Positions 6,708 to 14,786 of a DNA stretch of 64,000 nt are shown piece after piece. Under the pieces are notes generated by a model that searched no databases, was not told the origin of the DNA, and saw only the letters and a list, made by a program, of their open reading frames with translations. Location of the stretch: the NCBI GenBank assembly GCA_033856195.1, contig JAWVFL010000024.1, positions 3,949 to 67,948 of the forward strand, written 5' to 3'. Within the stretch, counting starts at the first letter, position 1. Each line of letters starts with the position of its first letter. Source of the DNA: VRUE01 sp033856195 (GTDB lineage Bacteria; Actinomycetota; Thermoleophilia; Solirubrobacterales; 70-9). A program made the position numbers and the translations under genes.

Positions 6708-7304
6708 TTATCCGCCTTCGCATTCTTCGTGCAGGGCGAAGCGCTGGATGTCGGCCGCGAATTCGGCGTGCTCGGTGTACGGGCCCTGCTTCAGGTAGCA
6801 GAGGTTTCCGGCCCTGTCGTAGAAGGCGGTGTCCGGGAGACCACGGGTGGTGCCGATCGCCTCAGCGATTCCCTGGTCGGGGTCGGTATAGCTCGGGTAG
6901 GGGACGGGCGCCTCGGCGAGGAAGGTCTGGGCGGCGTCGTCGGAGTCCTGGCTGTCGACGCCGAGGAAGGCGACGCGCTTGCCGTAGGCGGCGGAGAGCT
7001 TCTGCAGGGTGGGGAACTCGAAGCGGCAGGGGCCGCACCAGGAGGCCCAGACGTTGACCACGACCGGGAAGCCCTCAAGGGCGGCGATGCGCCGTTCGAA
7101 GGCCTGGGAACCACCGGGCAGGAGCTGGTTCGCCTCCTTATATAGAGCGGCTAGCGGCGCTGGAGCGCCGACAAGCGCCTTGGCGTAGTCGGGGTGCTGG
7201 CCGCCGTAGTCACCGTCGCTGCTGGCGCCACAGCCGGCTGCCACCAGCCCCGTCGCCGCGACCGAGATCAGACCGATCGCGAACTGTCGTCCCTTTTTCT
7301 TCAA
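6708..7304 (-). CDS. TlpA/ResA-like thioredoxin-fold lipoprotein
   Basis: 198 residues. A lysine-rich start, hydrophobic stretch and VAAGC (21-25) indicate a lipoprotein anchored outside the membrane. The redox motif WCGPC is at 89-93 in the typical VVNVWASWCGPCRFEFPTL context, followed by a thioredoxin fold with the cis-Pro region (GLPDTAFYDR). Proteins of this kind reduce apocytochrome c or other exported thiols, which would fit the ccm/hem genes 3-10 kb away (inference). The upstream region (7305-7330) has a TATTGTAAT -10-like element and a half LexA-type site. Confidence 0.93.
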   Translation of the reverse strand: MKKKGRQFAIGLISVAATGLVAAGCGASSDGDYGGQHPDYAKALVGAPAPLAALYKEANQLLPGGSQAFERRIAALEGFPVVVNVWASWCGPCRFEFPTLQKLSAAYGKRVAFLGVDSQDSDDAAQTFLAEAPVPYPSYTDPDQGIAEAIGTTRGLPDTAFYDRAGNLCYLKQGPYTEHAEFAADIQRFALHEECEGG

Positions 7305-7316
7305 TTCCTTGATTAC

Positions 7317-7330
7317 AATACGTATGTTCG
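7317..7330. promoter_or_regulatory. Imperfect LexA-type site between tlpA and the helicase
   Basis: The sequence ATAC-GTAT-GTTCG has a perfect right half of the actinobacterial/Gram-positive SOS box (CGAACnnnnGTTCG) and a degenerate left half. It shares the 11-mer ACGTATGTTCG with the perfect site at 61501-61512. It lies in the 152 bp divergent region, so it could act on tlpA or on the helicase gene. Confidence 0.35.
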
Positions 7331-7456
7331 GTTCGCTGCTTTGTGCGAGCCGCTTGTGAGAGCGCCGGGGAGACGTAAAAGGCTGACTCCCGGCATTCCT
7401 CGTCTAGTGCCCCCGCCCGTCATCCATCGCGGCGGGGACTAAACCCGAAAGCCTTC

Positions 7457-10135
7457 ATGGCCAAGACCAGCGAAGTTGCCGCGCCGGCGGCAGTTCCATC
7501 TAGCGCCGATATCGATCGGGCGGCGAAGTTTGCCCGCGAGCCCTTCCTCCTCGATGGCGAGGGGCCGGAGGCGCTTGCGCCGGGCACGGCACGGCGGCGG
7601 GCGCTCGACGCTGCCCTGGCGGAGCTGGACGAAGGGCTGGAGAATCCCTCGATCCAGTGGCGCCGCGACTTCTCGCTGCTGCTCGGGCTCGAGCGGCTGC
7701 TCGCCGACGAGCCGCCGAAGTTGCGCGACGGGGCGGAACTGAACCCGCATCAGGTCGACGCCCTCTCGGGCACGCTGACCGAGCTGATGGCGGAGCAGCA
7801 GGTTGCCGCTGACGGTGAAGCGAACGGCAAGGCCGCCGCCGCCGAGAAGGCCGCCGCGGCCGCGGAGGAGGCGAGCGCCGAGGGCGCCTCCGCCAACGGA
7901 GACGACGAGCTCGAGGAGGACGAGGAGCTGGCGCCTGACGAGGAGCCCCAGGATTGGGAGCTGCCCGACGAGGACGATGAGGAGACGATCGAGGAGGCGC
8001 CCGAGGACCCGGGCGCCGAGCGGCGCTTCTGGTTCGAGCACGCGACCGGCGCCGGCAAGACCGTCGCCGCGGTCGGCTTCATCGACGCCACCCGCACCGG
8101 CGGGGTGCTGATCCTCACCCACCGCCGCAACCTCGTCGACCAGTTCATCGGCGAGATCTCCGACCGCGGCTACAAGGAGCGGCTGCGACCGCCGCTGATG
8201 GGCGACCGCGACGATCCCGACGGCCCGGTCACGGTCGAGACCTACCAGTGGTTCGTGCGCAACCACAAGAAAGTCTCCGATGCCTACTCGATCGTGATCT
8301 GCGACGAGGCCCACACGGCCCTGGGCGAGAAGACCAGCGCCTGCATCCGCGCCTGGACCGGTCCCGTCTTCATCGGCATGACCGCGACCGGAGCGCTGAT
8401 CGCGCGCCACGTCGCCGACCTCTTCCCGACCCAGACCTCGCGCTTCGACCTGATCCAGGCAGCGCGGCGCGGCGTGATCTCGCCGCTGCGCTGCATGCGC
8501 ATCCCGCCCGGCCCGGGAGTGCGGACGATCGCCAAGGTGCCGCTGCGCAAAGGCGAGGTCGACCAGGACTTCGACCAGGAGGAGCTTGCCGCGCTGCTCG
8601 ATCAGGAGCCCTTCAACGTCGCGATCGCCGACCTCTACAAGACGCGCTTCGACGGCATGCCCGGTGTCCTCTACACGGCTGGGGTGCAGCACGCCAAGAA
8701 CGTGGCGCGGGCGCTGCAGGCCGCCGGCGTCACCGCGCGGGCGGTCTCCGGCGAGACGCCGAAGCGCGAACTGGCCGAGATCCTCGCCGGCTTCGAGCGC
8801 GGCGAGGTCGACGTGCTCTGCAACGCGATGCTGCTCGCCGAGGGCTGGAACTCACCGCGGGCAACGCTCTGCATGCACCTGGCGCCGACCGCCTCGCGGC
8901 GCATCTACCAGCAGCGGGTCGGTCGTGTGACGCGTCGCGCCCCCGGCAAGGAGGCCGGCCTCGTGATCGACTTCGTCCACCCGGCGACGACCCACGACGA
9001 GACGATCGTCACCCTGCACAGCCTGCTCGACCGCGACGTCTACCGCGGCGGCGCGATCGTGATCGGCCCGGTGCGGCGCTCACGCGGGCGGCGGATCCGG
9101 GTCGAGCGGCGGATCGTGCCGGTCTCCAACAACGAGGAGCGCCGCATGCAGGTGCTCGAACGGGAGCTGTGGCGGATCGCGGTCGAGAACCTCGGTCACG
9201 CCGAGCAGCACGCCTGGGCGGCACTGGCCGGGGCGCGGGTCAACCCACAGGGCTGGCGGCGGGGACGGGCGATCCTGCAGGGCTCCGGTTCGACGGAGCT
9301 GAAGCGCCGCTTCCTGCTCACCTGCGTGCAGCGCAACCGCAACTCGCAGCTGAAACTGAAAGCGCTGAGCGAGATCGCCGACCTCGGCGACGCTGAGGCC
9401 TTCGACGACGCGATCGACATCGTCGGCGCCTGGAGCCGCGAGGACAAGCGGGCGGGGACGAAAACTCTGCTGCAGGCGCTGGTCGACAAGCGGATCGGCC
9501 GCCGCGACCAGGCGCAGGCTTGGGTCTGGCGGCTCGCCTCGTACACCCCCGAGCTGCACGAAGAGTATGCGGTGCAGCGCTGGCCGGAGACGAAGCGGCT
9601 ACTCGGTCTGCTGGTCAATTCCTCGGGCCGGGCGCACGGACGCAACGCGCGGCGACTGGTCCACTCGGCTCGCAAACAGGACCGCCGCCTCGCCGTGGCG
9701 CTGCTGGCCGGGGCGGTCTCGCACACGCCGGAGGGGGAAGAGGTACTGCGCGGGGCACGCATGCGGATGGCCCGCAAGCCCTCGGCAATCGCCCGCGAGC
9801 TGCTGCGCAACTTCCCCAAGGGCGGCAAGCGCCGCTCCAAACGCGGCAAGAAGCGGCCGAAGAAGAATGGGGCGGCGGCGAACGGCGAGGCGGTCTCGAC
9901 GAACGAGGCGACCGCGGGGGCGAGCGACACGCAGGCGAACGACGGTGCGCGGGCGAGTGAAGAGGCAAACGTCAAGAAAGGCGCCAAGCCGAAACGTCGC
10001 AGGAAAAGACCGAGAAAAACCGGGAAGGATTCAGAGGCGCAGCTGGACCTCGCCGGCGCCGAGGCTGACGCGACCGCCGCCGGCAACGGCAACGATGAGG
10101 TTGCCGCGGTCGTCGATTCCGTCGGCGACTCCTGA
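7457..10135 (+). CDS. Large SF2 helicase with acidic insert and basic C-terminal tail
   Basis: 892 residues. Helicase motifs: Q-like LNPHQVDAL (95-103), Walker A ATGAGKT (196-202), DEAH (283-286), TAT (309-311), and motif VI QRVGRVTR (486-493) with LLAEGWNSP upstream. The layout resembles type III restriction/RecG-like SF2 translocases. Unusually, residues 112-188 between the Q motif and Walker A form an Ala/Glu/Asp-rich low-complexity insert. The region after about 540 is helical without known domains, and from about 825 the tail is Lys/Arg-rich. No nuclease domain is visible. Possible role in nucleic-acid repair or RNA remodelling; the basic tail suggests nucleic-acid binding. The 3' end overlaps birA, convergent, by 105 bp. 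Confidence 0.88.
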   Translation: MAKTSEVAAPAAVPSSADIDRAAKFAREPFLLDGEGPEALAPGTARRRALDAALAELDEGLENPSIQWRRDFSLLLGLERLLADEPPKLRDGAELNPHQVDALSGTLTELMAEQQVAADGEANGKAAAAEKAAAAAEEASAEGASANGDDELEEDEELAPDEEPQDWELPDEDDEETIEEAPEDPGAERRFWFEHATGAGKTVAAVGFIDATRTGGVLILTHRRNLVDQFIGEISDRGYKERLRPPLMGDRDDPDGPVTVETYQWFVRNHKKVSDAYSIVICDEAHTALGEKTSACIRAWTGPVFIGMTATGALIARHVADLFPTQTSRFDLIQAARRGVISPLRCMRIPPGPGVRTIAKVPLRKGEVDQDFDQEELAALLDQEPFNVAIADLYKTRFDGMPGVLYTAGVQHAKNVARALQAAGVTARAVSGETPKRELAEILAGFERGEVDVLCNAMLLAEGWNSPRATLCMHLAPTASRRIYQQRVGRVTRRAPGKEAGLVIDFVHPATTHDETIVTLHSLLDRDVYRGGAIVIGPVRRSRGRRIRVERRIVPVSNNEERRMQVLERELWRIAVENLGHAEQHAWAALAGARVNPQGWRRGRAILQGSGSTELKRRFLLTCVQRNRNSQLKLKALSEIADLGDAEAFDDAIDIVGAWSREDKRAGTKTLLQALVDKRIGRRDQAQAWVWRLASYTPELHEEYAVQRWPETKRLLGLLVNSSGRAHGRNARRLVHSARKQDRRLAVALLAGAVSHTPEGEEVLRGARMRMARKPSAIARELLRNFPKGGKRRSKRGKKRPKKNGAAANGEAVSTNEATAGASDTQANDGARASEEANVKKGAKPKRRRKRPRKTGKDSEAQLDLAGAEADATAAGNGNDEVAAVVDSVGDS

Positions 10136-10792
10136 GCCGTCTTCCCAGCTGACCTCGCGGCCGAGCAAGCCGTCGCGGCGGCGCCACTCGGCAAGGACGT
10201 CGTCGTGGCCCGCCCAGACCCAGTGGTCGAGGTGGCGGTTTAGGACTGCGGCGGCGGTGGAGGGAGTCGGGGGGAGCCCCGCCGGAGCAACAGCGGGGAG
10301 GCTCCGTCGGGACCCCCCCCGACTCCCTGCGGTCGCGTCAAAGAGCGAGATCGCCGGTTGGCGCAGGTCGCCGGGGAACTCCTCTGGAGCAATAGAGAGG
10401 TTGAGGCCGACTCCGATCACCGCCCAGCCGTCCTGCGGCTTGGCCTCGATCAGGATGCCGGCGAGCTTGCGTCCCTCGATCCAGACGTCGTTGGGCCACT
10501 TGACCATGCACTCGGCGTCGGGGCGAAGAGCCTCGGCGGCGGCGCAAACCGCCAGCGGGACGGAGAGCGGCAGCAGCAGGTGGCGCTCGTCGAGCGAGCG
10601 TAGGACGGCTGAGTAGAGCAGCGCCTTGCCTTCGGGGGCGGTCCAGACTCGCCCCTGCCGTCCCCGCCCCTCGGTTTGTTCGCGAGCGGTGACCACGGTG
10701 CCGCCGGGCGTCCCCGCTTCAACCAGCTCGCGCGCACGACTGTTGGTCGAGTCGGTGACCCTGTAATGGCGGTGGGGGCTTCCAAACGTCAT
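10031..10792 (-). CDS. birA: Biotin--[acetyl-CoA-carboxylase] ligase
   Basis: BirA activates biotin as biotinyl-AMP and attaches it to carboxyl-carrier proteins. Starting at ATG 10792 the product is 253 residues, without the N-terminal DNA-binding domain of regulatory BirA. Motifs: DSTNSRARELV, the nucleotide/biotin loop GRGRQGRVW, and KWPNDVWIEGRKLAGILIEA. A palindrome (10261-10328) is read in frame and adds about 25 Ser/Arg/Pro-rich residues between the catalytic and C-terminal domains. The start codon lies inside another palindromic repeat. The gene is last in the haem run, 50 bp after cobA-hemD, and its 3' end overlaps the helicase gene. Confidence 0.92.
   Translation of the reverse strand: MTFGSPHRHYRVTDSTNSRARELVEAGTPGGTVVTAREQTEGRGRQGRVWTAPEGKALLYSAVLRSLDERHLLLPLSVPLAVCAAAEALRPDAECMVKWPNDVWIEGRKLAGILIEAKPQDGWAVIGVGLNLSIAPEEFPGDLRQPAISLFDATAGSRGGSRRSLPAVAPAGLPPTPSTAAAVLNRHLDHWVWAGHDDVLAEWRRRDGLLGREVSWEDGSGVADGIDDRGNLIVAVAGGGRVSLGAGEVQLRL
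10261..10328. repeat. Palindrome inside the birA coding sequence
   Basis: Bases 10261-10274 and 10315-10328 are a perfect 14 bp inverted pair; the interior holds further complementary stretches (GGAGCC/GGCTCC). It is read in frame within birA as a low-complexity linker, which suggests an inserted element and not ancestral protein sequence. Confidence 0.7.
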
Positions 10793-10840
10793 TCCGGTGC
10801 GCTTTATATGCCCATAGCCCGCATAAGGCGCACCGGAACG
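10790..10840. repeat. Dispersed ~50 bp palindromic repeat, copy 1
   Basis: The arms 10790-10810 and 10820-10840 are complementary over about 21 bp with two or three mismatches. The whole unit closely matches copy 2 at 35048-35097, including GTGCGCTTTAT, a central ATAGCC and ATAAGGCGCACCGGAACG. It fills the gap between cobA-hemD and birA, and the birA ATG lies in its arm. Confidence 0.85.
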
Positions 10841-10841
10841 C

Positions 10842-12404
10842 TCAGCCGCGGGCGGCGTCCTCGAGCAGCGCGGCGACGAGACCCTCGATGTCATGGCGCT
10901 CGGCTTCGACGTTGACCTCGAGGCCGGCGTCGCGGGCGGTCTCGCTGGTCACCGGGCCGATCGAGACGACCCGGGCCACTTGCGGGAAGCGCTCGCCGAG
11001 CGCGTCGGTCAGGTTGCGTACGGTCGAGGATGAGGTGAAGGTGACGTAGTCGGCGCTTTGCGCCGCCTCCACCGCCTCGGGGCTTGGCTCCTCACGCACG
11101 GTTTCGTAGAGGGCGACGACGTCGACCTCGGCGCCGCGGCCGCTGAGGTGCTCGGGGATGACGTCGCGGGCCTCGGTGGCGCGGGCAACGAGGACGCGCT
11201 TGCCGGTGACGTCGACAGTTCCGAGAGCCTCGACCAGAGACTCGGCGACAAAGCGCTCGGGGACGACGTCGGCGCTGATGCCGCACTTTGCCAGCGCGCG
11301 CGCCGTGCCCGGGCCGATCGCCGCCACGGTCGTGCCGGTATTCGCGGCAGCGCCAGATCCCGCTTCCCCTACCTGCTGCCTTTCCGGGCTGGCAAGCGCA
11401 CGCGCATCGAGGCCCGCTGTGCGCAGAGCCTCGAAAAGGAGCCGCACGCCATTGGGGCTGGTCAGGACGATCAGGGCGTAGTCGCCGATTCGCTCGACTG
11501 CCTGCTCGACCTCTTTGCTCTCGAGCAGCGGCTCGATCCGGATCGCGGGCAGCTCGACTACCTCGGCGCCGAGCCCGCGCAGCGTCTTTGCCAGGCCGCT
11601 GGCCTGCTCCCGCGCGCGGGTGACGACGATGCGTCGGCCGTAGAGCGGCCGCCGCTCGAGCCAAGCCAGCGACTCGCGGCGCTTTACCACCGGCCCGACG
11701 ACGATCAGAGCGGGGGCGCCGATGCCCTCGCGCTCGATCGCTTCAGGCAGAGTCCCGAGCGTGGCGACGACCGTGCGCTGGCCGTCCATCGTGCCGCGCT
11801 CGATCGCGGCGGCCGGCTCATCCGCATCGCGCCCGGCCCCGATCAACGCCGCCGCGTTGTCGGCGAGGCGCTTGACGCCCATGTAGAAGACCAGCGTGCC
11901 GGGGAAGCGGGCCAGCGCCTCCCAGTCGAGCGCGCTCTCCTCCTTCTCGGGGTTCTCGTGACCGGTGACGAAGGCGACCGCCGAGGCGTCATCACGGTGA
12001 GTGACTGGGATGCCCGCGTAGGCGGTCGCGGCGACGCCGGCGGTGATGCCGGGCACGACCTCGAACTCGATCCCGGCCTCACGCAGCGCTTCGCCCTCCT
12101 CTCCACCGCGGCCGAAGACGAACGGGTCGCCGCCCTTGAGCCGGACAACGCTCTTGCCCTCACGAGCCGCCTCGATCAGCTGCCCCCCGATCTCCTCCTG
12201 CGGCATCGATGGCTTGCCGGGCGCCTTGCCGACGTAGACCAGCTCGGCGTCCTCGTGCGCACCGTCGAGCGCTCCTGGCGGGATCAGCCGGTCGTAGTAG
12301 ATCGCGTCGGCCGAGCCGATCAGCTCCAGCGATCGTGCCGTCATCAACCCGGGGTCCCCAGGCCCGGCGCCGACCAGATACACGACCCCCGCTCGCGCGC
12401 TCAT
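10842..12404 (-). CDS. cobA-hemD: Uroporphyrinogen-III C-methyltransferase / uroporphyrinogen-III synthase fusion
   Basis: 520 residues with two enzymes. Residues 1-245 are the SAM-dependent methyltransferase making precorrin-2 (VYLVGAGPGDPGLMT, YDRLIPPG, VVRLKGGDPFVFGRGGEE, VVPGITAG, FYMGV). Residues ~255-520 are uroporphyrinogen-III synthase (GRRIVVTRAREQA, LTSPNGVRLLFEAL, AAIGPGTARAL, FTSSSTVRNL), which cyclises hydroxymethylbilane made by HemC. The HemD part has an unusual Gly/Ala/Gln-rich insertion (about SPERQQVGEAGSGAAANTG) before AAIGPGTA. Branches toward sirohaem/cobalamin and protohaem are served by one polypeptide. It follows hemC in the same orientation. Confidence 0.96.
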   Translation of the reverse strand: MSARAGVVYLVGAGPGDPGLMTARSLELIGSADAIYYDRLIPPGALDGAHEDAELVYVGKAPGKPSMPQEEIGGQLIEAAREGKSVVRLKGGDPFVFGRGGEEGEALREAGIEFEVVPGITAGVAATAYAGIPVTHRDDASAVAFVTGHENPEKEESALDWEALARFPGTLVFYMGVKRLADNAAALIGAGRDADEPAAAIERGTMDGQRTVVATLGTLPEAIEREGIGAPALIVVGPVVKRRESLAWLERRPLYGRRIVVTRAREQASGLAKTLRGLGAEVVELPAIRIEPLLESKEVEQAVERIGDYALIVLTSPNGVRLLFEALRTAGLDARALASPERQQVGEAGSGAAANTGTTVAAIGPGTARALAKCGISADVVPERFVAESLVEALGTVDVTGKRVLVARATEARDVIPEHLSGRGAEVDVVALYETVREEPSPEAVEAAQSADYVTFTSSSTVRNLTDALGERFPQVARVVSIGPVTSETARDAGLEVNVEAERHDIEGLVAALLEDAARG

Positions 12405-12424
12405 CCTCCCCCTCCCAGGGGGGT

Positions 12425-12464
12425 GTCTGAGCTATGGGGGGGTATATTACCCCATAGCTCAGAC
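12425..12464. repeat. 15 bp perfect palindrome between hemC and cobA-hemD
   Basis: GTCTGAGCTATGGGG (12425-12439) pairs perfectly with 12450-12464 around a 10-base AT-rich loop. The right arm includes the hemC stop codon (12459-12461). In the direction of transcription there is no T-run, so intrinsic termination is doubtful; a processing or translation-control hairpin is equally possible. Confidence 0.85.
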
Positions 12465-13346
12465 CCGTCCGGTCCACTTCTCCGCCCGGTCGAGGATCTC
12501 GCGGGCGCCGGCGCCCATGAGGCGCTTGGCTAGTTCGGCGCCGAGGGCGGTTGGCTCGGTCGAGTCGCCTTCGACACGGTCGCGGATCCACTCGCTGCCG
12601 TCGGGCAAGCCAACGAAGGCGTCCAGGCGCATCCGGTCGTGCTGGGCGTCCACCTTGCCGCGGACGCCGATTGGGCTGGCGCAGGTGGCGCCGAGCAGTG
12701 CGACCACGGTGCGCTCGGCGGTCAGCTCGCGCAGCGCGGGTTCGTCGACGATCGCGTCGACCGCGCGCAGCGCCTCGTCGTCATCGCCGCGGATCTGCAG
12801 CAGCAGAGCGCCCTGTCCCGCGGCAGGGGTCATCGACTCCTCCGGAATCGGGAAGGCGATCTCGTCCTGCCGCCCCAGCCGGCGCAGGCCGGCGACCGCA
12901 AGCACGATCGCGTCGAGCTCACCTTCGGCGAGCTTGCGCAGCCGCGTGTCGACGTTGCCGTGCAGCTCGCTCAGCTCGAGGTCGGGCCGGACGGCGAGCA
13001 GCTGAGCTTGCCGCCGCAGGCTGGCGGTGCCGACCTTGGCGCCCTCCGGCACGTCGTCGAGCGAAGCGCCGACCCCGATCCAGGCGTCGCGCGCATCCTC
13101 GCGAGCCGGTACGGCGGCGAGCATCAACCCCTCGGTCAGCTCCGCCGGCAGGTCCTTCGCCGAGTGAACCCCGATCTCCGCCTCGCCGTCCAGCAGCGCC
13201 CGCTCAACCCCCCGCACGAACCGCGCCTTGTCCTCGGCCCCGCCATCAGCTCCGACCTCGACCAGCTCAGCACCGCCCAACATCTCGGCTACCTGACCGG
13301 CCTGGGCTATCGCCAGTGCGCTGCCACGAGTAGCAATTCGAATCAT
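12459..13346 (-). CDS. hemC: Hydroxymethylbilane synthase (porphobilinogen deaminase)
   Basis: 295 residues. HemC condenses four porphobilinogens into hydroxymethylbilane. Motifs: IRIATRGSALAIAQAG (start), HSAKDLP (61-67), GTASLRRQAQLL (106-117), ELHGNVDTRLRKL (127-139) and the dipyrromethane-cofactor cysteine C222 in LLGATCASPIGVRG. Length is normal for the family. The product feeds the HemD domain of the next gene. The upstream side carries a 22 bp inverted repeat shared with the hemA 3' end. Confidence 0.97.
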   Translation of the reverse strand: MIRIATRGSALAIAQAGQVAEMLGGAELVEVGADGGAEDKARFVRGVERALLDGEAEIGVHSAKDLPAELTEGLMLAAVPAREDARDAWIGVGASLDDVPEGAKVGTASLRRQAQLLAVRPDLELSELHGNVDTRLRKLAEGELDAIVLAVAGLRRLGRQDEIAFPIPEESMTPAAGQGALLLQIRGDDDEALRAVDAIVDEPALRELTAERTVVALLGATCASPIGVRGKVDAQHDRMRLDAFVGLPDGSEWIRDRVEGDSTEPTALGAELAKRLMGAGAREILDRAEKWTGRV

Positions 13347-13357
13347 CAGCGTGTGTG

Positions 13358-13473
13358 CCGGACCAATCCCGGTAGGGGTGGAACGTCTTGTACTTTTTCG
13401 CCGCCGGCCATCATCGGTAGCCGCAAACGCGACTCGAAAAAGTTAAGTGGAACCCCTACCGGGATTGGTCCGG
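13358..13473. repeat. 22 bp perfect inverted repeat spanning the hemA/hemC junction
   Basis: Bases 13358-13379 and 13452-13473 are perfect inverted copies separated by 72 bases; a further ACTTTTTCG match inside the arms extends the pairing. The right arm encodes the last residues of HemA (about RTNPGRGST), while the left arm lies 12 bp upstream of the hemC start. A transcript through the junction would fold into a long hairpin just before hemC. Confidence 0.9.
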
Positions 13474-14786
13474 GGGAACTCGGTCACATTTGAGCCCGTC
13501 TCCCCTTCCGGCTCGGTCTCGACATCCAAGCCGAACAGCTCCCGCAGCGCGCTGACGTAGAAATACGCCTCGTCGCTGCCCGCCGACCGCTTCATCCGCA
13601 GGGTCGGCTCGTGCAGGAGGCGGGAGGCGATCGCCTTCGCCATCACGTTCAGCCGCTCGCGGTCGGCCTCGCCGAGGTCCTCCCAGCGGCCCTCGTTCTC
13701 GGCCAGCACGCGGCGCACGATCTCGTCGGCGCGCTCGCGCATCGCGGCGATCGTCGGCACGACCTCGAGCGAGGAGAGCCAGCGCTCGAAGCGGTCCTGC
13801 TCGGCGTCGAGCAGGCTCTCGGCCCGCCGTGCCTCGGCCTCACGACCGCCGGCGTTGCGGGCGACGATCTGCTGGACGTCATCGATGTCGTGCAGGCTGA
13901 CGCCGGCGATCTCGCGGCAGGCGGGCTCGATGTCGCGCGGCACGGCGATGTCGACCAGCAGCAGCAGCCGGCCCCCGCGGGTCCGCATCACCTGCTCGAG
14001 GTCGTCGCGCTCGACGATGTGGTGCGGCGAATTGGTCGCCGAGACGACGATGTCGGCCTGCTCGAGCTGCTCGGGCAGCTCCTCGAAGCGGACGGCGTTA
14101 CCTTCGAAGCGCTGGGCGAGCCCGATCGCCCGGTCGTAGTGGCGGTTGGCGACGAAGACCGTGGCAACGCCGCGGCGGACCAGTGCGCGGGCGACCAGCT
14201 CGGCCGTCTCGCCGGCGCCGATCACCAGCACGCGCCGCTCGGCGAGGTCGCCGAGCGTGCGCCGCGCCAGCTCGACCGCGACCGAGGGGATCGAGACGTT
14301 TTTCTCGCTGATCCCGGTCTCATCGCGGGCGCGGCCCCCGGCGGCGAGGGCGCCGCGGAAGAGGCGGTTGAGGATCGGCCCGGTGCCGCCCTCGACCAGG
14401 GCCAGCTCGTAGGCGCGTTTGACCTGGCCCTGGATCTCGGCCTCGCCGACGATCATCGAGTCGAGCCCGGCGGTGACGCGGAAGAGGTGGCGGACGGCGT
14501 CGCCGGAGCGCAGCGAGTAGAGGTGGCCGAGCAGCTCGGTGGGGCGGATCTCGGCCTGGCGAGTGAGCACGCCCAGCGCGGTCGACTCGGCCTCGACCGG
14601 GTCGGAGACGACGAGGTAGAGCTCGGTGCGGTTGCAGGTCGAGATCGCCGCCGCCTCGTGGATGCCGGCGACGTCGGTCAGCTCGCGCAGGGCGCCGGCG
14701 GCGCGTCCCTCGGTGAGGGACAGACGCTCACGAAGGTCGAGCGGCGCGGTCTTGTGGGAGACGCCGAGCGCCAGCAGCTCAGACAT
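13443..14786 (-). CDS. hemA: Glutamyl-tRNA reductase
   Basis: 447 residues. HemA reduces glutamyl-tRNA to glutamate-1-semialdehyde, the first step of C5-pathway haem synthesis. Motifs: LGVSHKTAPLDLRE (7-20), the catalytic cysteine C51 in ISTCNRTELY, VGEAEIQGQVKRAYE, NADP-binding VLVIGAGETAELVARAL, and DIAVPRDIEP. The C-terminal dimerisation helix is present (LHEPTLRMKR). The final residues come from a palindrome arm, so the tail is not ancestral. Its ATG overlaps the end of the ccmD-like gene, linking haem synthesis to haem export. Confidence 0.97.
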   Translation of the reverse strand: MSELLALGVSHKTAPLDLRERLSLTEGRAAGALRELTDVAGIHEAAAISTCNRTELYLVVSDPVEAESTALGVLTRQAEIRPTELLGHLYSLRSGDAVRHLFRVTAGLDSMIVGEAEIQGQVKRAYELALVEGGTGPILNRLFRGALAAGGRARDETGISEKNVSIPSVAVELARRTLGDLAERRVLVIGAGETAELVARALVRRGVATVFVANRHYDRAIGLAQRFEGNAVRFEELPEQLEQADIVVSATNSPHHIVERDDLEQVMRTRGGRLLLLVDIAVPRDIEPACREIAGVSLHDIDDVQQIVARNAGGREAEARRAESLLDAEQDRFERWLSSLEVVPTIAAMRERADEIVRRVLAENEGRWEDLGEADRERLNVMAKAIASRLLHEPTLRMKRSAGSDEAYFYVSALRELFGLDVETEPEGETGSNVTEFPRTNPGRGST

